Assembly (NCBI GenBank): GCA_913062845.1
Contig: CAJXVZ010000004.1
Coordinates: forward strand, 1-64,000
Direction of reading: 5' to 3'
Length of the DNA: 64,000 nucleotides
Origin: an uncultured Psychroflexus sp.
Lineage (GTDB): Bacteria > Bacteroidota > Bacteroidia > Flavobacteriales > Flavobacteriaceae
In this document: positions 45,615 to 55,086 of the stretch, in pieces
Layout of the letters: each line of letters begins with the position of its first letter
How positions within the stretch are numbered: position 1 is the stretch's first letter
Notes under the pieces: generated by a model
The model's input: only the letters and a program-made list of their open reading frames with translations
Databases searched by the model: none
Told to the model about the DNA's origin: nothing
Position numbers and translations under genes: made by a program

Positions 45615-47180
45615 ATGAAATATTCATATTTCAAATTTATTGTGGTCCTGATGAGTATTTCGCTCATTGGAATTATTTTAGTACAGGGCTATTGGATAAA
45701 GAACACCGTTGTAAATAGTTCAGAACAATTTTCTATTAGCGCTAAGCAGGTTCTGATTAATGTTGCAAATACAATAGAGAAAAATGAACTGGACAGCTAC
45801 TATTATAAATACTTATCAATTTCAGATACACTTAAACCTGTAAAAACACAATTAAGCGAGATTTTTAAGCTGGATGAAGAGAATTATTCTACTGACTATC
45901 TGATATACACCAATAGCATTCTCAGAGAAGACTATAAATTGGCTTCACCCTTTTTGCCCGGGAATAAAGACAGCATTGAATTTAAAAAATTCATCAACAA
46001 AAAAGTTACAAAAGTAGTACGTAACAAATATATTGATGGAAAGCCAAGAAGTTTGGAAGAGGGTTATGAGAAGATAAACAATCTTAGCGATATCGATAGA
46101 ATGCTTATCTCTGATTACGTCATGGATGCTGCCAACAATATTCCAATACATCAAAGACTTCAAAACGAAGAAATCAATTCTTTAATCGCTTCGGAGATAG
46201 AGAAAAGAAATATAGAGTCTGAATTTGAGTTTGGAATTTTCAACGATTCTTTACCAACAAAAATTCAATCAGAGGATTTTAGTCTTGACCAGGATTCAAC
46301 TTATGGCATACCTATTTTTGATTATAATGACAATAGTCTGAATTATACATTATACGTAAGTTTTACAGATAAGAAAGCTCAAATACTTTCTTCTATAGCC
46401 CTTATGGGCGGAATGTCTATCGTTTTCACCTTAATAATTGTACTGGCATTTACTTCTGCTATTTCACAACTTATCAAGCAAAGGCAGATCTCTCAGATAA
46501 AGACAGATTTTATAAACAACATGACACATGAGTTTAAAACGCCTATAGCAACTATTAATCTGGCCTTAGATTCTATGAATAATCCGAAGGCATTTGACAG
46601 GCCTGATATGATCAAGCGTTATCATAAAATGATAAGGGATGAAAATAAAAGAATGCACGCTCAGGTGGAAAACGTACTGAGAATGTCTAAATTAGAAAGG
46701 AATGAGTTAGATATTTCAAAGGAGCGTTTAAAACTTCACGATATTGTAGAGCAGGCTATATCTCATGTAGATCTCATAGTGAAAAACCGCAACGGTTTTA
46801 TCAATACACATTTTGACGCCAAAAAGTCATCAATTTTAGCTAATGATTCACATTTTACAAATGTCGTGGTGAACATTTTAGACAATGCCATAAAATACTC
46901 CACCGGAGAGCCTAAAATTGATGTATATACAGAAAACATTAAAAATTTCATTATTCTCAAAATTCAGGATCAGGGTAATGGAATGTCTAAAACAGTTCAA
47001 AAACACATTTTTGAAAAGTTTTACAGAGAACACACCGGTGATGTGCACAATGTAAAAGGTCATGGTTTAGGTCTGGCCTATGTTAAACAAATTGTAGAAG
47101 ATCACCACGGTGAAATCACGGTTGAAAGTGAAAAAGGAAAAGGAAGTACATTTATAATAAAATTACCATTAATATCTTAA
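45615..47180 (+). CDS. Membrane sensor histidine kinase
   Basis: The 521-aa kinase has a transmembrane helix near residues 9-29, an extracytoplasmic sensor region of about 225 residues with no recognised fold, and a second helix near 258-283. The cytoplasmic part holds the phosphoacceptor His305 in MTHEFKTPIATI, then N-box VVNILDNAIKYS, and G-boxes DQGNGMS and GHGLGLAYVK. No HAMP domain is obvious; helix 2 leads almost straight into the HisKA helix. It lies 3 bp before the response regulator gene, its evident partner. The signal is unknown. Confidence 0.95.
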   Translation: MKYSYFKFIVVLMSISLIGIILVQGYWIKNTVVNSSEQFSISAKQVLINVANTIEKNELDSYYYKYLSISDTLKPVKTQLSEIFKLDEENYSTDYLIYTNSILREDYKLASPFLPGNKDSIEFKKFINKKVTKVVRNKYIDGKPRSLEEGYEKINNLSDIDRMLISDYVMDAANNIPIHQRLQNEEINSLIASEIEKRNIESEFEFGIFNDSLPTKIQSEDFSLDQDSTYGIPIFDYNDNSLNYTLYVSFTDKKAQILSSIALMGGMSIVFTLIIVLAFTSAISQLIKQRQISQIKTDFINNMTHEFKTPIATINLALDSMNNPKAFDRPDMIKRYHKMIRDENKRMHAQVENVLRMSKLERNELDISKERLKLHDIVEQAISHVDLIVKNRNGFINTHFDAKKSSILANDSHFTNVVVNILDNAIKYSTGEPKIDVYTENIKNFIILKIQDQGNGMSKTVQKHIFEKFYREHTGDVHNVKGHGLGLAYVKQIVEDHHGEITVESEKGKGSTFIIKLPLIS

Positions 47181-47183
47181 ATC

Positions 47184-47906
47184 ATGGAAACAGAAAACAA
47201 AAAAATCCTATTAGTAGAAGATGACCCTAACTTCGGAATAGTTCTAAAAGATTATTTAGGGATGAATGATTATAACGTCACACATGCGAAAAACGGTATG
47301 GAAGGTTTTGAAAAATTCAAAAAAGAAAATTTTGACCTTTGCATTCTTGATGTCATGATGCCTTACAAAGATGGCTTCACCTTAGCAAAAGAAATCAGAG
47401 AGAAAAATGAAAATATCCCTATTATTTTCTTGACAGCCAAAGCTATGAAAGAAGATGTCTTAAAAGGATATAAGGTCGGTGCAGATGACTATCTTAACAA
47501 GCCATTTGACAGTGAAGTCCTGTTGATGAAGATAAAGGCGATCATGCAACGTAAAACTGTTGACAGTCTTGCAGATTCCAAACAATTTGAATTTGAAATT
47601 GGAAATTTCCATTTGAATTCCAAATTAAGATTTCTGACGTACAAAGAGGAAGAGCCGATAAAGTTATCGCCTAAAGAAAATGAATTGCTGAGACTTTTGG
47701 CCTTACATGAAAATGATCTGATGCCTAGAGAGCTCGCTTTAACCAAAATCTGGAGAGACGATAATTATTTCACCTCAAGAAGCATGGATGTTTATATTGC
47801 AAAGCTTAGAAAGTATCTTAAGAAAGATGACACTGTTGAAATTTTGAATATTCACGGCGAAGGTTTTAGATTGGTCGTTCACGGTAAAGACAACGATAAG
47901 GCCTAA
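47184..47906 (+). CDS. OmpR-family response regulator
   Basis: The 240-aa protein has an N-terminal receiver domain with acidic pocket Asp13-Asp14 and phosphoacceptor Asp56 in LDVMMPYKDG, the conserved Thr/Ala and Lys in FLTAKAMKED and NKPFD, then a C-terminal winged-helix DNA-binding domain (LSPKENELLRLLALHEN, SMDVYIAKLRKYLKKDD). It is coded directly after the histidine kinase. Its regulon is unknown. The gene ends facing miaA, with a terminator hairpin between them. Confidence 0.96.
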   Translation: METENKKILLVEDDPNFGIVLKDYLGMNDYNVTHAKNGMEGFEKFKKENFDLCILDVMMPYKDGFTLAKEIREKNENIPIIFLTAKAMKEDVLKGYKVGADDYLNKPFDSEVLLMKIKAIMQRKTVDSLADSKQFEFEIGNFHLNSKLRFLTYKEEEPIKLSPKENELLRLLALHENDLMPRELALTKIWRDDNYFTSRSMDVYIAKLRKYLKKDDTVEILNIHGEGFRLVVHGKDNDKA

Positions 47907-47927
47907 ATTTGCATGAAATTTGTAAAG

Positions 47928-47967
47928 TCTATCCATTAATCATTACTGATGATGGATAGATTTTTTT
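47928..47967 (+). terminator. Terminator of the two-component operon, overlapping the 3' end of miaA
   Basis: TCTATCCAT (47928-47936) pairs with ATGGATAGA (47952-47960), with a smaller inner stem ATCA/TGAT, and is followed by seven T residues. The right arm lies within the last codons of the opposite-strand miaA gene. Confidence 0.8.
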
Positions 47968-48857
47968 ATATAGCCAATAATTTTTTGAACATCTGTATCA
48001 TATTGGAACCAATTGATATCAGTCTCCTTTCTATACCAGGTCAATTGTCGTTTTGCAAATCGTCTTGTGTTCTTTTTAATTTCCGCTTTAGCCTCTTCCA
48101 GGCTTAACTTATTTTCAAAATATTGGAAAAGTTCTTTGTATCCAACTGTATTGAGCGCGTTCAAACCTTCATAAGGCAGTAGTTTTTTAGCTTCATCTAT
48201 CAACCCTTCTTTAAACATATTATCGACGCGCTTTTCTATTCTTTGATAAATAATTTCACGATCTGCTGTCAATCCTATCTTTAATGAATTAAAACCCCTG
48301 TTAATTGTCTTTTGCCGTAGATAAAAGCTAAAAGTTTTACCTGTGCCTATACATATTTCCAATGCTCTTATAAGACGATGAGGATTTTCCTGATCTACCC
48401 GAGAATAATATTCAGGGTCCAGGCTGCTTAGTTTCTTTTGTAAAGCTTCAATACCTTCGGTTTCATATAACTGATTTAGTTTTCTTCTAATTTGAGAATC
48501 TACCTTTGGAAAATCATTTAATCCTTCCAGAACGGCTTTTTGGTAAAGACCACTTCCACCGGTTAAGCATAAAACATCCTTATTTTGAAATAATTTCTCT
48601 ATTCGATCTATCGCGTCAATCTCAAATTTACCAACATTATATTCATCAAAAATTGAAATATGCTGGATGAAATGATGTTTTACAGCATTCAATTCTTCAG
48701 TTTCAGGAACTGCCGTTCCTATTTTCATTTCCTTAAAAAACTGTCTGGAATCGCATGAAATTATTTCAGTGTTTAAGGCCTTGGCTATTTCTATACTGAT
48801 TCGGGTCTTACCAATTGCTGTTGGACCTACAATGCTTATAAGCGTTTTGTTCTTCAT
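47943..48857 (-). CDS. miaA: tRNA dimethylallyltransferase
   Basis: The 304-aa enzyme adds the isopentenyl group to A37 of tRNAs that read codons starting with U. The P-loop GPTAIGKT is at 11-18, the CDSRQFF segment at about 35-41 and the GGSGLY loop near 100. The C-terminal KKNTRRFAKRQLTWYRKE is a family hallmark. It is the last of three minus-strand genes; its ATG overlaps the channel gene stop by 4 bp. Confidence 0.97.
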   Translation of the reverse strand: MKNKTLISIVGPTAIGKTRISIEIAKALNTEIISCDSRQFFKEMKIGTAVPETEELNAVKHHFIQHISIFDEYNVGKFEIDAIDRIEKLFQNKDVLCLTGGSGLYQKAVLEGLNDFPKVDSQIRRKLNQLYETEGIEALQKKLSSLDPEYYSRVDQENPHRLIRALEICIGTGKTFSFYLRQKTINRGFNSLKIGLTADREIIYQRIEKRVDNMFKEGLIDEAKKLLPYEGLNALNTVGYKELFQYFENKLSLEEAKAEIKKNTRRFAKRQLTWYRKETDINWFQYDTDVQKIIGYIKKSIHHQ

Positions 48858-49666
48858 CGGTCTTTATTCAGCGAGTAACCACATTGGTGACAAACCTTGG
48901 CTCGGTCAGGATGTCTGTCTTCTCCGCAATTGAAACAGGATTGTGTATTGTTATGTTTAGTTGTGCCTGATGTAGCATATTCCGCACCTACAATACCTGT
49001 TGGAACAGCAATTATGCCATATCCAAGAATCATCACTAAAGTTGCTATAAATTGTCCAACAGGAGTTACGGGATGAATATCACCAAAACCTACTGTTGTA
49101 AGGGTGACGATAGTCCAGTATATGCTTCGGGGTATAGACGTAAAACCATGTTCAGGACCTTCAACAAGGTACATCAAAGTCCCGACAATAAAGGAAACGA
49201 TGATTACACTGTACAAAAACACAAAGATCTTGGGTAAACTGGACCTTATTGCTACAGCCAAACGATTGCCTGCTCCAATGTATTTCGTTATTTTTAAAAT
49301 TCTGAATACCCTAAGCAACCTGAGGGCTCTAAGTGTTAAAAGCGGCGAATTACCAACAATGATAAGGCTTAAATAAAGTGGTAGCGTAGAAAGAAGATCT
49401 ACTATGCCGTAGAAGCTGAAAATGTACTTAAAGGGTTTATTGGTACAAACAATTCTGAGTACATATTCTATGCTGAATAAAATAGTAATGACCCACTCTG
49501 CGATAAGAAAAAACTCCAGATAGGCCATGTGAATTGAAGATACGCTATCAAGCATGACTAAAATCAGGCTCAAAATAATTACGATAATGAGAATGACATC
49601 AAACCATTTGCCGGCTGGTGTATCTGCCTCGTAAATGATTTCATGTAGTTTTTCTCTCCAACTCAT
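48854..49666 (-). CDS. Voltage-gated-type potassium channel with C-terminal zinc ribbon
   Basis: The 270-aa protein is a six-transmembrane ion channel of the Kv type. Segment S4 carries regularly spaced charges (R113, R116, R119, R122, K125) and the pore has the potassium filter TVGFGD at 191-196. After the last helix (about 205-230) the cytoplasmic tail holds a four-cysteine zinc ribbon, Cys244/Cys247 and Cys259/Cys262 (CFNCG and CHQCG). It overlaps the exonuclease gene upstream and miaA downstream by 4 bp each, so all three are probably co-translated although their functions differ. Confidence 0.93.
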   Translation of the reverse strand: MSWREKLHEIIYEADTPAGKWFDVILIIVIILSLILVMLDSVSSIHMAYLEFFLIAEWVITILFSIEYVLRIVCTNKPFKYIFSFYGIVDLLSTLPLYLSLIIVGNSPLLTLRALRLLRVFRILKITKYIGAGNRLAVAIRSSLPKIFVFLYSVIIVSFIVGTLMYLVEGPEHGFTSIPRSIYWTIVTLTTVGFGDIHPVTPVGQFIATLVMILGYGIIAVPTGIVGAEYATSGTTKHNNTQSCFNCGEDRHPDRAKVCHQCGYSLNKDR

Positions 49667-51030
49667 AATTCTAATATTTTAAAGCGATTTGGATATTGTC
49701 TTAAATAACTCTGAACGATATGTTTTGCATCACGGTGATGTTCTACAGGCGTAATAATCCGCTCTAAAATGCTGGTGTTTGTAATCTGTAAATTTAAACT
49801 AAAATAACCAAATCCATAAACCTGACCGGATTTTATCCATATCAGAGATTTTTCGCTTGTTTCACGACCTTTTCCGATAAGTATGAAATTGTCATTTTCA
49901 AAACTGTATTTGTTAATGAGTTGATCAACTCTATTGTTGTAGACGTTTGAAGATTCTTTGCCAACGCACGCACCATAACAGGTTTTGATACCATAATTAA
50001 AACATGCTTTTTGACTGGAACCAAGTACTGTTTTATTCAGGCAGAGCTCATGTTCTTCTACGACATTTTCAATAAAGCTCCTTGCAGATTGTAAGCTGGA
50101 GAAAGTTGTCAAAAAATCGGTTTTTTCATTATTTTTTTTAATCTTAAGGGTTTTATAACCAAATTTATCCTCAGAAATCACCACACCATGTGTGAATCGG
50201 GTTTTAGTGAGTGCCCTGTTATATTTTGGTTTTAGCGTTTTTATGTATTGATTTTCTTTCAACAGCGCCATTAATTCGTTGCCTGTTTTCTCAAAACGAA
50301 CCTCTTCTGTGAGTTTCTGTAGAGTTTTTGATTTTGAGCCTGGATTGGTAAAGTGCTGGTTTACCCTTTTGTAGATGTTTTTGCTTTTACCAACATACAA
50401 CAATTCTCCATTTTCATTGTAAAAAAAATAAACTCCAGAAGATTTTGGTAAGGGGTCAAGAAGTCTCAAGAGTTTTGAGTCTACCTGTTTTTTTGGCTTT
50501 ACTCGAATATGATCAGTAAGAATATTTTTATCCCTGTCTTTGTCCAAAAGTATTTTAAGAAGAGCCACAGTTGCGCGAGCGTCACCTTCTGCACGATGTC
50601 TTTTGCTTAAGGGAATACCAAGTGATTTTGTAAGTTTTCCAAGGCTGTAGGAAGGCAGATCCGGAAGTAGTTTTTTGGATAATTCGACTGTACATAAGGA
50701 TTGTCTCTGATAGTCATACCCCAAACGATCAAACTCTGTTTTAAGTAACCTGTAATCAAATTTTGCATTATGTGCTACAATGATACAGCCTTCTGTAATT
50801 TCAATTATACGTTTGGCCACTTCATAGAACTTCGGCGCATACCTTAGCATTTCCTGATCAATGCCTGTAAGCTTAACCACGAAGGATTGAATTTTTCTTT
50901 CGGGATTAATGAGGCTTGAAAATTTATCAACAATATCATGACCGTCAAACTTAAATATTGAAATTTCGGTAATACCTTCTTCATTGTATTTTCCGCCTGT
51001 GGATTCTATGTCGAGTACTGCGTAGATAAT
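49663..51030 (-). CDS. DEDDh exonuclease fused to GIY-YIG nuclease (UvrC/Cho-like); probable non-AUG start
   Basis: An ATG/GTG-only reading would begin at the GTG at 50880, but the frame stays open for 50 further codons and those encode the first exonuclease motif YAVLDIESTGG with the catalytic DxE pair. With the start taken as ATT at 51028-51030 (ATC or ATA next to it are also possible; TAA follows at 51037-51039) the protein is 455 aa. DEDDh residues are then Asp7, Glu9, Asp92 (HNAKFD), His145 and Asp150 (HRAEGD). A GIY-YIG domain follows (GVYFF near 199, LLYVGKSK near 211), then a C-terminal region with cysteines resembling the UvrC/Cho layout. It probably acts in DNA repair or end processing, and heads the three-gene operon. 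Confidence 0.85.
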   Translation of the reverse strand: MIYAVLDIESTGGKYNEEGITEISIFKFDGHDIVDKFSSLINPERKIQSFVVKLTGIDQEMLRYAPKFYEVAKRIIEITEGCIIVAHNAKFDYRLLKTEFDRLGYDYQRQSLCTVELSKKLLPDLPSYSLGKLTKSLGIPLSKRHRAEGDARATVALLKILLDKDRDKNILTDHIRVKPKKQVDSKLLRLLDPLPKSSGVYFFYNENGELLYVGKSKNIYKRVNQHFTNPGSKSKTLQKLTEEVRFEKTGNELMALLKENQYIKTLKPKYNRALTKTRFTHGVVISEDKFGYKTLKIKKNNEKTDFLTTFSSLQSARSFIENVVEEHELCLNKTVLGSSQKACFNYGIKTCYGACVGKESSNVYNNRVDQLINKYSFENDNFILIGKGRETSEKSLIWIKSGQVYGFGYFSLNLQITNTSILERIITPVEHHRDAKHIVQSYLRQYPNRFKILEL

Positions 51031-51163
51031 TATTTTTTAAAGTAGTAATTTCAATAAATCTAAAAATAAATAGGAGAAATTGGTTTCCTGTTATTAAAAA
51101 ATTGTTGTTAATTCTATGATCAATGAAAACTGATCACCAGTAAATCTATTAATTAAATTGGCA

Positions 51164-51829
51164 TTACCAGGCGCTGTTTTTTCTTTTGCCAAATATCTTA
51201 CTGCCAATTCTTACCATTGTGCTGTGGTGTTCTAGAGCTAATTTATAATCACCACTCATACCCATGGATAAGGTATCAAAGCGGTATTGGTCTTTTAATT
51301 CAAAATATAAGTTTTCCAGCTGTGAGAATTCACGATGAATTTGAGCTTCATCATCTGTAAATGTAGCCATGCCCATCAAGCCAACAACTTTTACATGCTT
51401 GAAGTTCTTCAAATTATCACTTTGTAGAATACCCATCAATTCATCTTTGCCTAACCCAAACTTAGAGTCCTCTTCCGCAATTTTTAATTGCAATAAGCAT
51501 TGTATTTGACGGTCTTCGTTTTGAGCTCTTTTGTTTATTTCTTTCAATAGCTTTAAACTGTCTACTGCATGAATCAAGTGCACATATTTTGCCATATACT
51601 TCACTTTATTGCGTTGTACATGCCCAATCATATGCCATCGGATATCTTTTGGTAATGCTTCAAATTTATCGGTCATTTCCTGAATTTTGTTTTCCCCAAA
51701 ATCTCTGTGACCTGCATTGTAAGCTTCAAGAATATCTTCATTTGGTTTGGTTTTGGAAACTGCTACCAAAGTAATCTGATCACCTAATTCAGATTTTATT
51801 ATTTCTAAGTTGTCTTTTACATCTGCCAT
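51164..51829 (-). CDS. yggS: YggS-family PLP homeostasis protein
   Basis: The 221-aa protein is of the YggS/PLPBP family, non-catalytic TIM-barrel proteins that bind pyridoxal phosphate and influence vitamin B6 and amino-acid balance. The PLP lysine is Lys26 in AVSKTKP. Further hallmarks are FGENKIQEM, WHMIGHVQRNKVKY and LSMGMSGDYKLALEHHSTMVRIGSKIFG near the end. It lies 10 bp downstream of the DUF1015 gene and is probably in one transcript with it. Confidence 0.95.
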   Translation of the reverse strand: MADVKDNLEIIKSELGDQITLVAVSKTKPNEDILEAYNAGHRDFGENKIQEMTDKFEALPKDIRWHMIGHVQRNKVKYMAKYVHLIHAVDSLKLLKEINKRAQNEDRQIQCLLQLKIAEEDSKFGLGKDELMGILQSDNLKNFKHVKVVGLMGMATFTDDEAQIHREFSQLENLYFELKDQYRFDTLSMGMSGDYKLALEHHSTMVRIGSKIFGKRKNSAW

Positions 51830-51839
51830 CTTTCCTTAT

Positions 51840-53078
51840 TTAAAATTCATAAATAGTAACTCCGCTTCTAAGTTTAGGCTCTATATAAGTTGTTTTAGGC
51901 GGCATTACAAATCCTTCATCGGCTATACTTTTTATATCTTCTATATCCGGAGGTAACATTCCAAATCCAACTCTGAATTCACCCTGGTCTATAACACTTT
52001 TTACGTAGGCCATATCTTTTTGACCTTTAACATAATCTATTCTGCTATCGTTTTTGAGATCCGTAATGTCCAAAATAGGTTTTAATACTGTTCTATATAG
52101 AATTTGTGCATCCAGTTCCTCAAGCGCATTGTCAAAATTATAGTTCGTTTTTCTTAGATACAAGGAGTAAAACTCACCATCCAGATACATACTGAAGTGA
52201 TGCTTTTTGTTTGGTTTGTAATATGTTTCACCACGGTTTTCAATTTTGAAAAACTCATCCAATTTAATCAGGAATTCATCCTTGTCCAAACCATTGAGAT
52301 CTTTGACTAATCGGTTGAATTCATGTATTTCTAATTGTTTTTCTGAGATCAGAAAACTCATGAAATAGTTATAATCCTCATCTCCTGTATGCTCTGGATT
52401 TTCAGCTTTCATTTTTTCAGACAAAAGGGCGGAGGAAGCACATCTGTGATGTCCGTCTGCAATGTAGATACTTTGCATTTTTGCAAAATTCTCTTCTATG
52501 GTCTTTATGTCATCCTCATCTTCCAATAGCCACAAATAATGAGTTTCTCTTGAGGTGGTTGTAAATTCAAATTCTGCCCTGTTTTGGCTATGTTTGTCTA
52601 TTATAGATTCAATTTCCTGATTTTGCGTATAAGTCAATAAAACAGGATCAGCATTAAAGTTAACCGTTTTTAAGTACTCAGAGAACAAATTTTCTTTTTC
52701 AGAAATGGTGTCTTCGTGTTTTTTTATTTTTCCGTTCAGGTAATCATTGCAACTGCTTTTGGCTACTATGCCTGTAAATACTTTCTTGTTTCTTACCACA
52801 ATTTTATGGATGTAGAACATAGGTTTGTCATCTTTAATGAAGATGTTGTCCTCTTTAAATTCTAAAAACCTGTTCTTTACAAGCCTGAAGCGCTGCTGAC
52901 CGGAGATTTCCCTGTGATATTTATATCCGGGATTGACGATCTGCAAAAACGAAAATGGATTATAATCCAGTCTGGCTTCACGTTCTTTTTTAGAATAGCT
53001 TTCATAAGGGCGTGAAGAAATAAGGCTAACCATATCCCTTGTTGGCCTGGTCGCACGAAATGCCTTAACTATAGACAT
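51840..53078 (-). CDS. DUF1015 family protein
   Basis: I place the start at 53078 (412 aa, MSIVKAFRATRPTRDM); reading on to 53147 would add 23 residues that overlap the upstream gene and lack family character. The family pattern is clear in FRATRP near the start, SRPYE, FLQIVNPG and the central IADGHHRCASSALL. The function is not known, though the family often sits near serine or amino-acid metabolism genes. The start is one base past the stop of the dehydrogenase gene upstream. Confidence 0.92.
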   Translation of the reverse strand: MSIVKAFRATRPTRDMVSLISSRPYESYSKKEREARLDYNPFSFLQIVNPGYKYHREISGQQRFRLVKNRFLEFKEDNIFIKDDKPMFYIHKIVVRNKKVFTGIVAKSSCNDYLNGKIKKHEDTISEKENLFSEYLKTVNFNADPVLLTYTQNQEIESIIDKHSQNRAEFEFTTTSRETHYLWLLEDEDDIKTIEENFAKMQSIYIADGHHRCASSALLSEKMKAENPEHTGDEDYNYFMSFLISEKQLEIHEFNRLVKDLNGLDKDEFLIKLDEFFKIENRGETYYKPNKKHHFSMYLDGEFYSLYLRKTNYNFDNALEELDAQILYRTVLKPILDITDLKNDSRIDYVKGQKDMAYVKSVIDQGEFRVGFGMLPPDIEDIKSIADEGFVMPPKTTYIEPKLRSGVTIYEF

Positions 53079-53079
53079 A

Positions 53080-53970
53080 TTATGAGGTAAATTGTGAGGA
53101 TACTTTTTCTGCTTTTCTGCTTTCTGAATAATCGTAAAAACCTTCACCCGACTTCACGCCCAATTTACCGGCTCTTACCATGTTTACCAATAAAGGACAA
53201 GGTGCGTATTTCGGATTCTTAAAACCATCGTACATGACCTCGAGAATAGAAAGGCATACGTCTAATCCTATGAAATCGGCCAGCTGCAATGGTCCCATGG
53301 GATGGGCCATGCCAAGCTTCATAACAGTATCAATTTCCTCAACGCCGGCAACATTATTATAGAGTGTTTCAACGGCCTCATTTATCATTGGCATTAAAAT
53401 ACGGTTGGCAACAAAACCCGGATAGTCATTGACCTCAGTAGGTACTTTATCAAGTTTCTTTGATAATTCCAGAACAGTATTGGTAGTTTCATCAGAAGTA
53501 TTGTAACCTCTTATGACTTCAACGAGTTTCATCACAGGAACCGGATTCATAAAGTGCATACCAATAACCTGTCCTGGTCTTTTTGTAACTGCAGCTATCT
53601 TTGTGATAGGGATTGAACTTGTGTTGGTTGCCAATATGGTGTCTTCCGGACAAACTTCATCTAAAGTTTTAAATAATTCAAGTTTTATCTTTTCATTTTC
53701 TGTGGCTGCTTCAACAACCAGACCAGAATACTCCGCGCCTTTTTCAAGATTGGTGAATGTGGTTATATTTTCTAAAGTATTCTTTTTGTCTTGTTCAGAA
53801 ATTTTTTCTCTGGCCACCATTCTGTCTAAATTTTTAGTAATAGTAGCAACACCTTTATCAAGGCTCTCCTGTGAGATGTCGATTAAACTTACTTTATAGC
53901 CGTATTGTGCAAATGTATGAGCAATTCCATTCCCCATCGTACCTGCACCTATAACTGCAATATTTTTCAT
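53080..53970 (-). CDS. 3-hydroxybutyryl-CoA dehydrogenase family protein
   Basis: The 296-aa NAD(P)-dependent dehydrogenase has the Rossmann motif IGAGTMGNGIAHTFAQ at residues 6-21 and the hydroxyacyl-CoA signature around 180-205 (NRILMPMINEA). The catalytic His in GMHFMNPVPVMKLVE and Glu and Asn of the family are present. It interconverts acetoacetyl-CoA and 3-hydroxybutyryl-CoA or a related pair. It lies 11 bp after the Gfo/Idh/MocA gene and just before DUF1015, so the four genes from 54941 to 51164 form a likely operon. Confidence 0.95.
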   Translation of the reverse strand: MKNIAVIGAGTMGNGIAHTFAQYGYKVSLIDISQESLDKGVATITKNLDRMVAREKISEQDKKNTLENITTFTNLEKGAEYSGLVVEAATENEKIKLELFKTLDEVCPEDTILATNTSSIPITKIAAVTKRPGQVIGMHFMNPVPVMKLVEVIRGYNTSDETTNTVLELSKKLDKVPTEVNDYPGFVANRILMPMINEAVETLYNNVAGVEEIDTVMKLGMAHPMGPLQLADFIGLDVCLSILEVMYDGFKNPKYAPCPLLVNMVRAGKLGVKSGEGFYDYSESRKAEKVSSQFTS

Positions 53971-53981
53971 AGTTGTTTATT

Positions 53982-54941
53982 TTAAAATTTTTCAATTATT
54001 GATTTTGCGACCTTCAAAGCGTCCGCCGCTTCTCTGTAGGTGACAGCCGTTGGTGTATCTTCATTAATGCTTTTTGCAAAACTTTCCAGTTCGTCCAAAA
54101 TGGCGTTATTTTCAACAACTTGTGGATTATCAAAATATATTTGTTTTTTCACACCTTCTGCATTTTGAAGAATCATATCAAAATCTCCTGGTTTTTCAGG
54201 AGCATTTTTCATTTTCACTACTTCTGATTTTTTTTCCAGAAAATCGACCGAAATGTAGGCATCTCTCTGGAAGAATCTGGCTTTTCTCATATTCTTCAGA
54301 GATATTCGGCTTGCTGTAAGATTGGCTACACAGCCATTTTCAAACTGAATCCTGGCATTGGCAATATCCGGTGTTTCGCTAATCACTGATACGCCACTGG
54401 CATTGATTGATTTTACTTTAGATTTTACAACGCTTAGAATAGCGTCAATATCATGAATCATTAAATCCAGTACAACCGGTACATCTGTTCCTCTTGGATT
54501 GAATTCGGCCAGGCGATGCGCTTCAATAAACATCGGATTTTTAATTTTTGGAGCACTCGCTATAAAAGCCGGATTGAACCTTTCAACATGACCAACCTGA
54601 CCTTTGACGTTGTGTTTCTCTAAAAGGTCAATAAGCGCTTCAGCTTCATCTATAGTGTTGGTGATAGGTTTTTCTATAAAAGTATGTTTGCCAGCTTCAA
54701 TGGCCTGTTTTGCCATATCGTAGTGTGCAAGTGTTGGCGTAACAATATCAATGACATCTACATCATCTATTAATTTTTGATAATCATCATAATATTTATA
54801 ACCGTACTGACGGGTTATGGTTTTTGCATCAAATTCATTTGTATCATAAAAACCAACCAGCTCGTAAGCTTCTGAAGATTCTGCCAGCCTGAGATGTATT
54901 CTCCCTAGATGACCAGCACCAACCACACCTATTTTTAGCAT
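53982..54941 (-). CDS. Gfo/Idh/MocA family oxidoreductase
   Basis: The 319-aa protein has an N-terminal Rossmann domain with GVVGAGHLGRIHLRL at residues 4-18 and the EKPITNT motif near 95-101 typical of the family. The C-terminal half carries the alpha/beta substrate domain with DLMIHDIDAIL. Members oxidise sugars, inositol or biliverdin; the NADB-fold protein here looks like the UDP-N-acetylglucosamine or WlbA-like branch, but the substrate cannot be assigned. It is the first gene of the operon with the hydroxyacyl-CoA dehydrogenase. Confidence 0.9.
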   Translation of the reverse strand: MLKIGVVGAGHLGRIHLRLAESSEAYELVGFYDTNEFDAKTITRQYGYKYYDDYQKLIDDVDVIDIVTPTLAHYDMAKQAIEAGKHTFIEKPITNTIDEAEALIDLLEKHNVKGQVGHVERFNPAFIASAPKIKNPMFIEAHRLAEFNPRGTDVPVVLDLMIHDIDAILSVVKSKVKSINASGVSVISETPDIANARIQFENGCVANLTASRISLKNMRKARFFQRDAYISVDFLEKKSEVVKMKNAPEKPGDFDMILQNAEGVKKQIYFDNPQVVENNAILDELESFAKSINEDTPTAVTYREAADALKVAKSIIEKF

Positions 54942-55086
54942 ATTTACATTTTTTTCAAAAATAACATTTCTTTTTTGAATTGGCTTTAATGCGCATGATG
55001 CTTTAACCTAAATTATTGGTTTTTTAATAAATCTGTTTTTCGGTTTTAGTTTTATCTTTATTAAAGTATTTTTAATGGGCGTGACT

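Noticed and set aside
49663..51030. A second uvrC gene
   Set aside because: It has GIY-YIG and a UvrC-like cysteine region but begins with a DEDDh exonuclease and lacks the UvrC RNase H and helix-hairpin-helix parts.
53078..53147. Longer start for the DUF1015 protein
   Set aside because: The added residues overlap the dehydrogenase gene and lack family similarity; FRATRP starts just after the shorter ATG.
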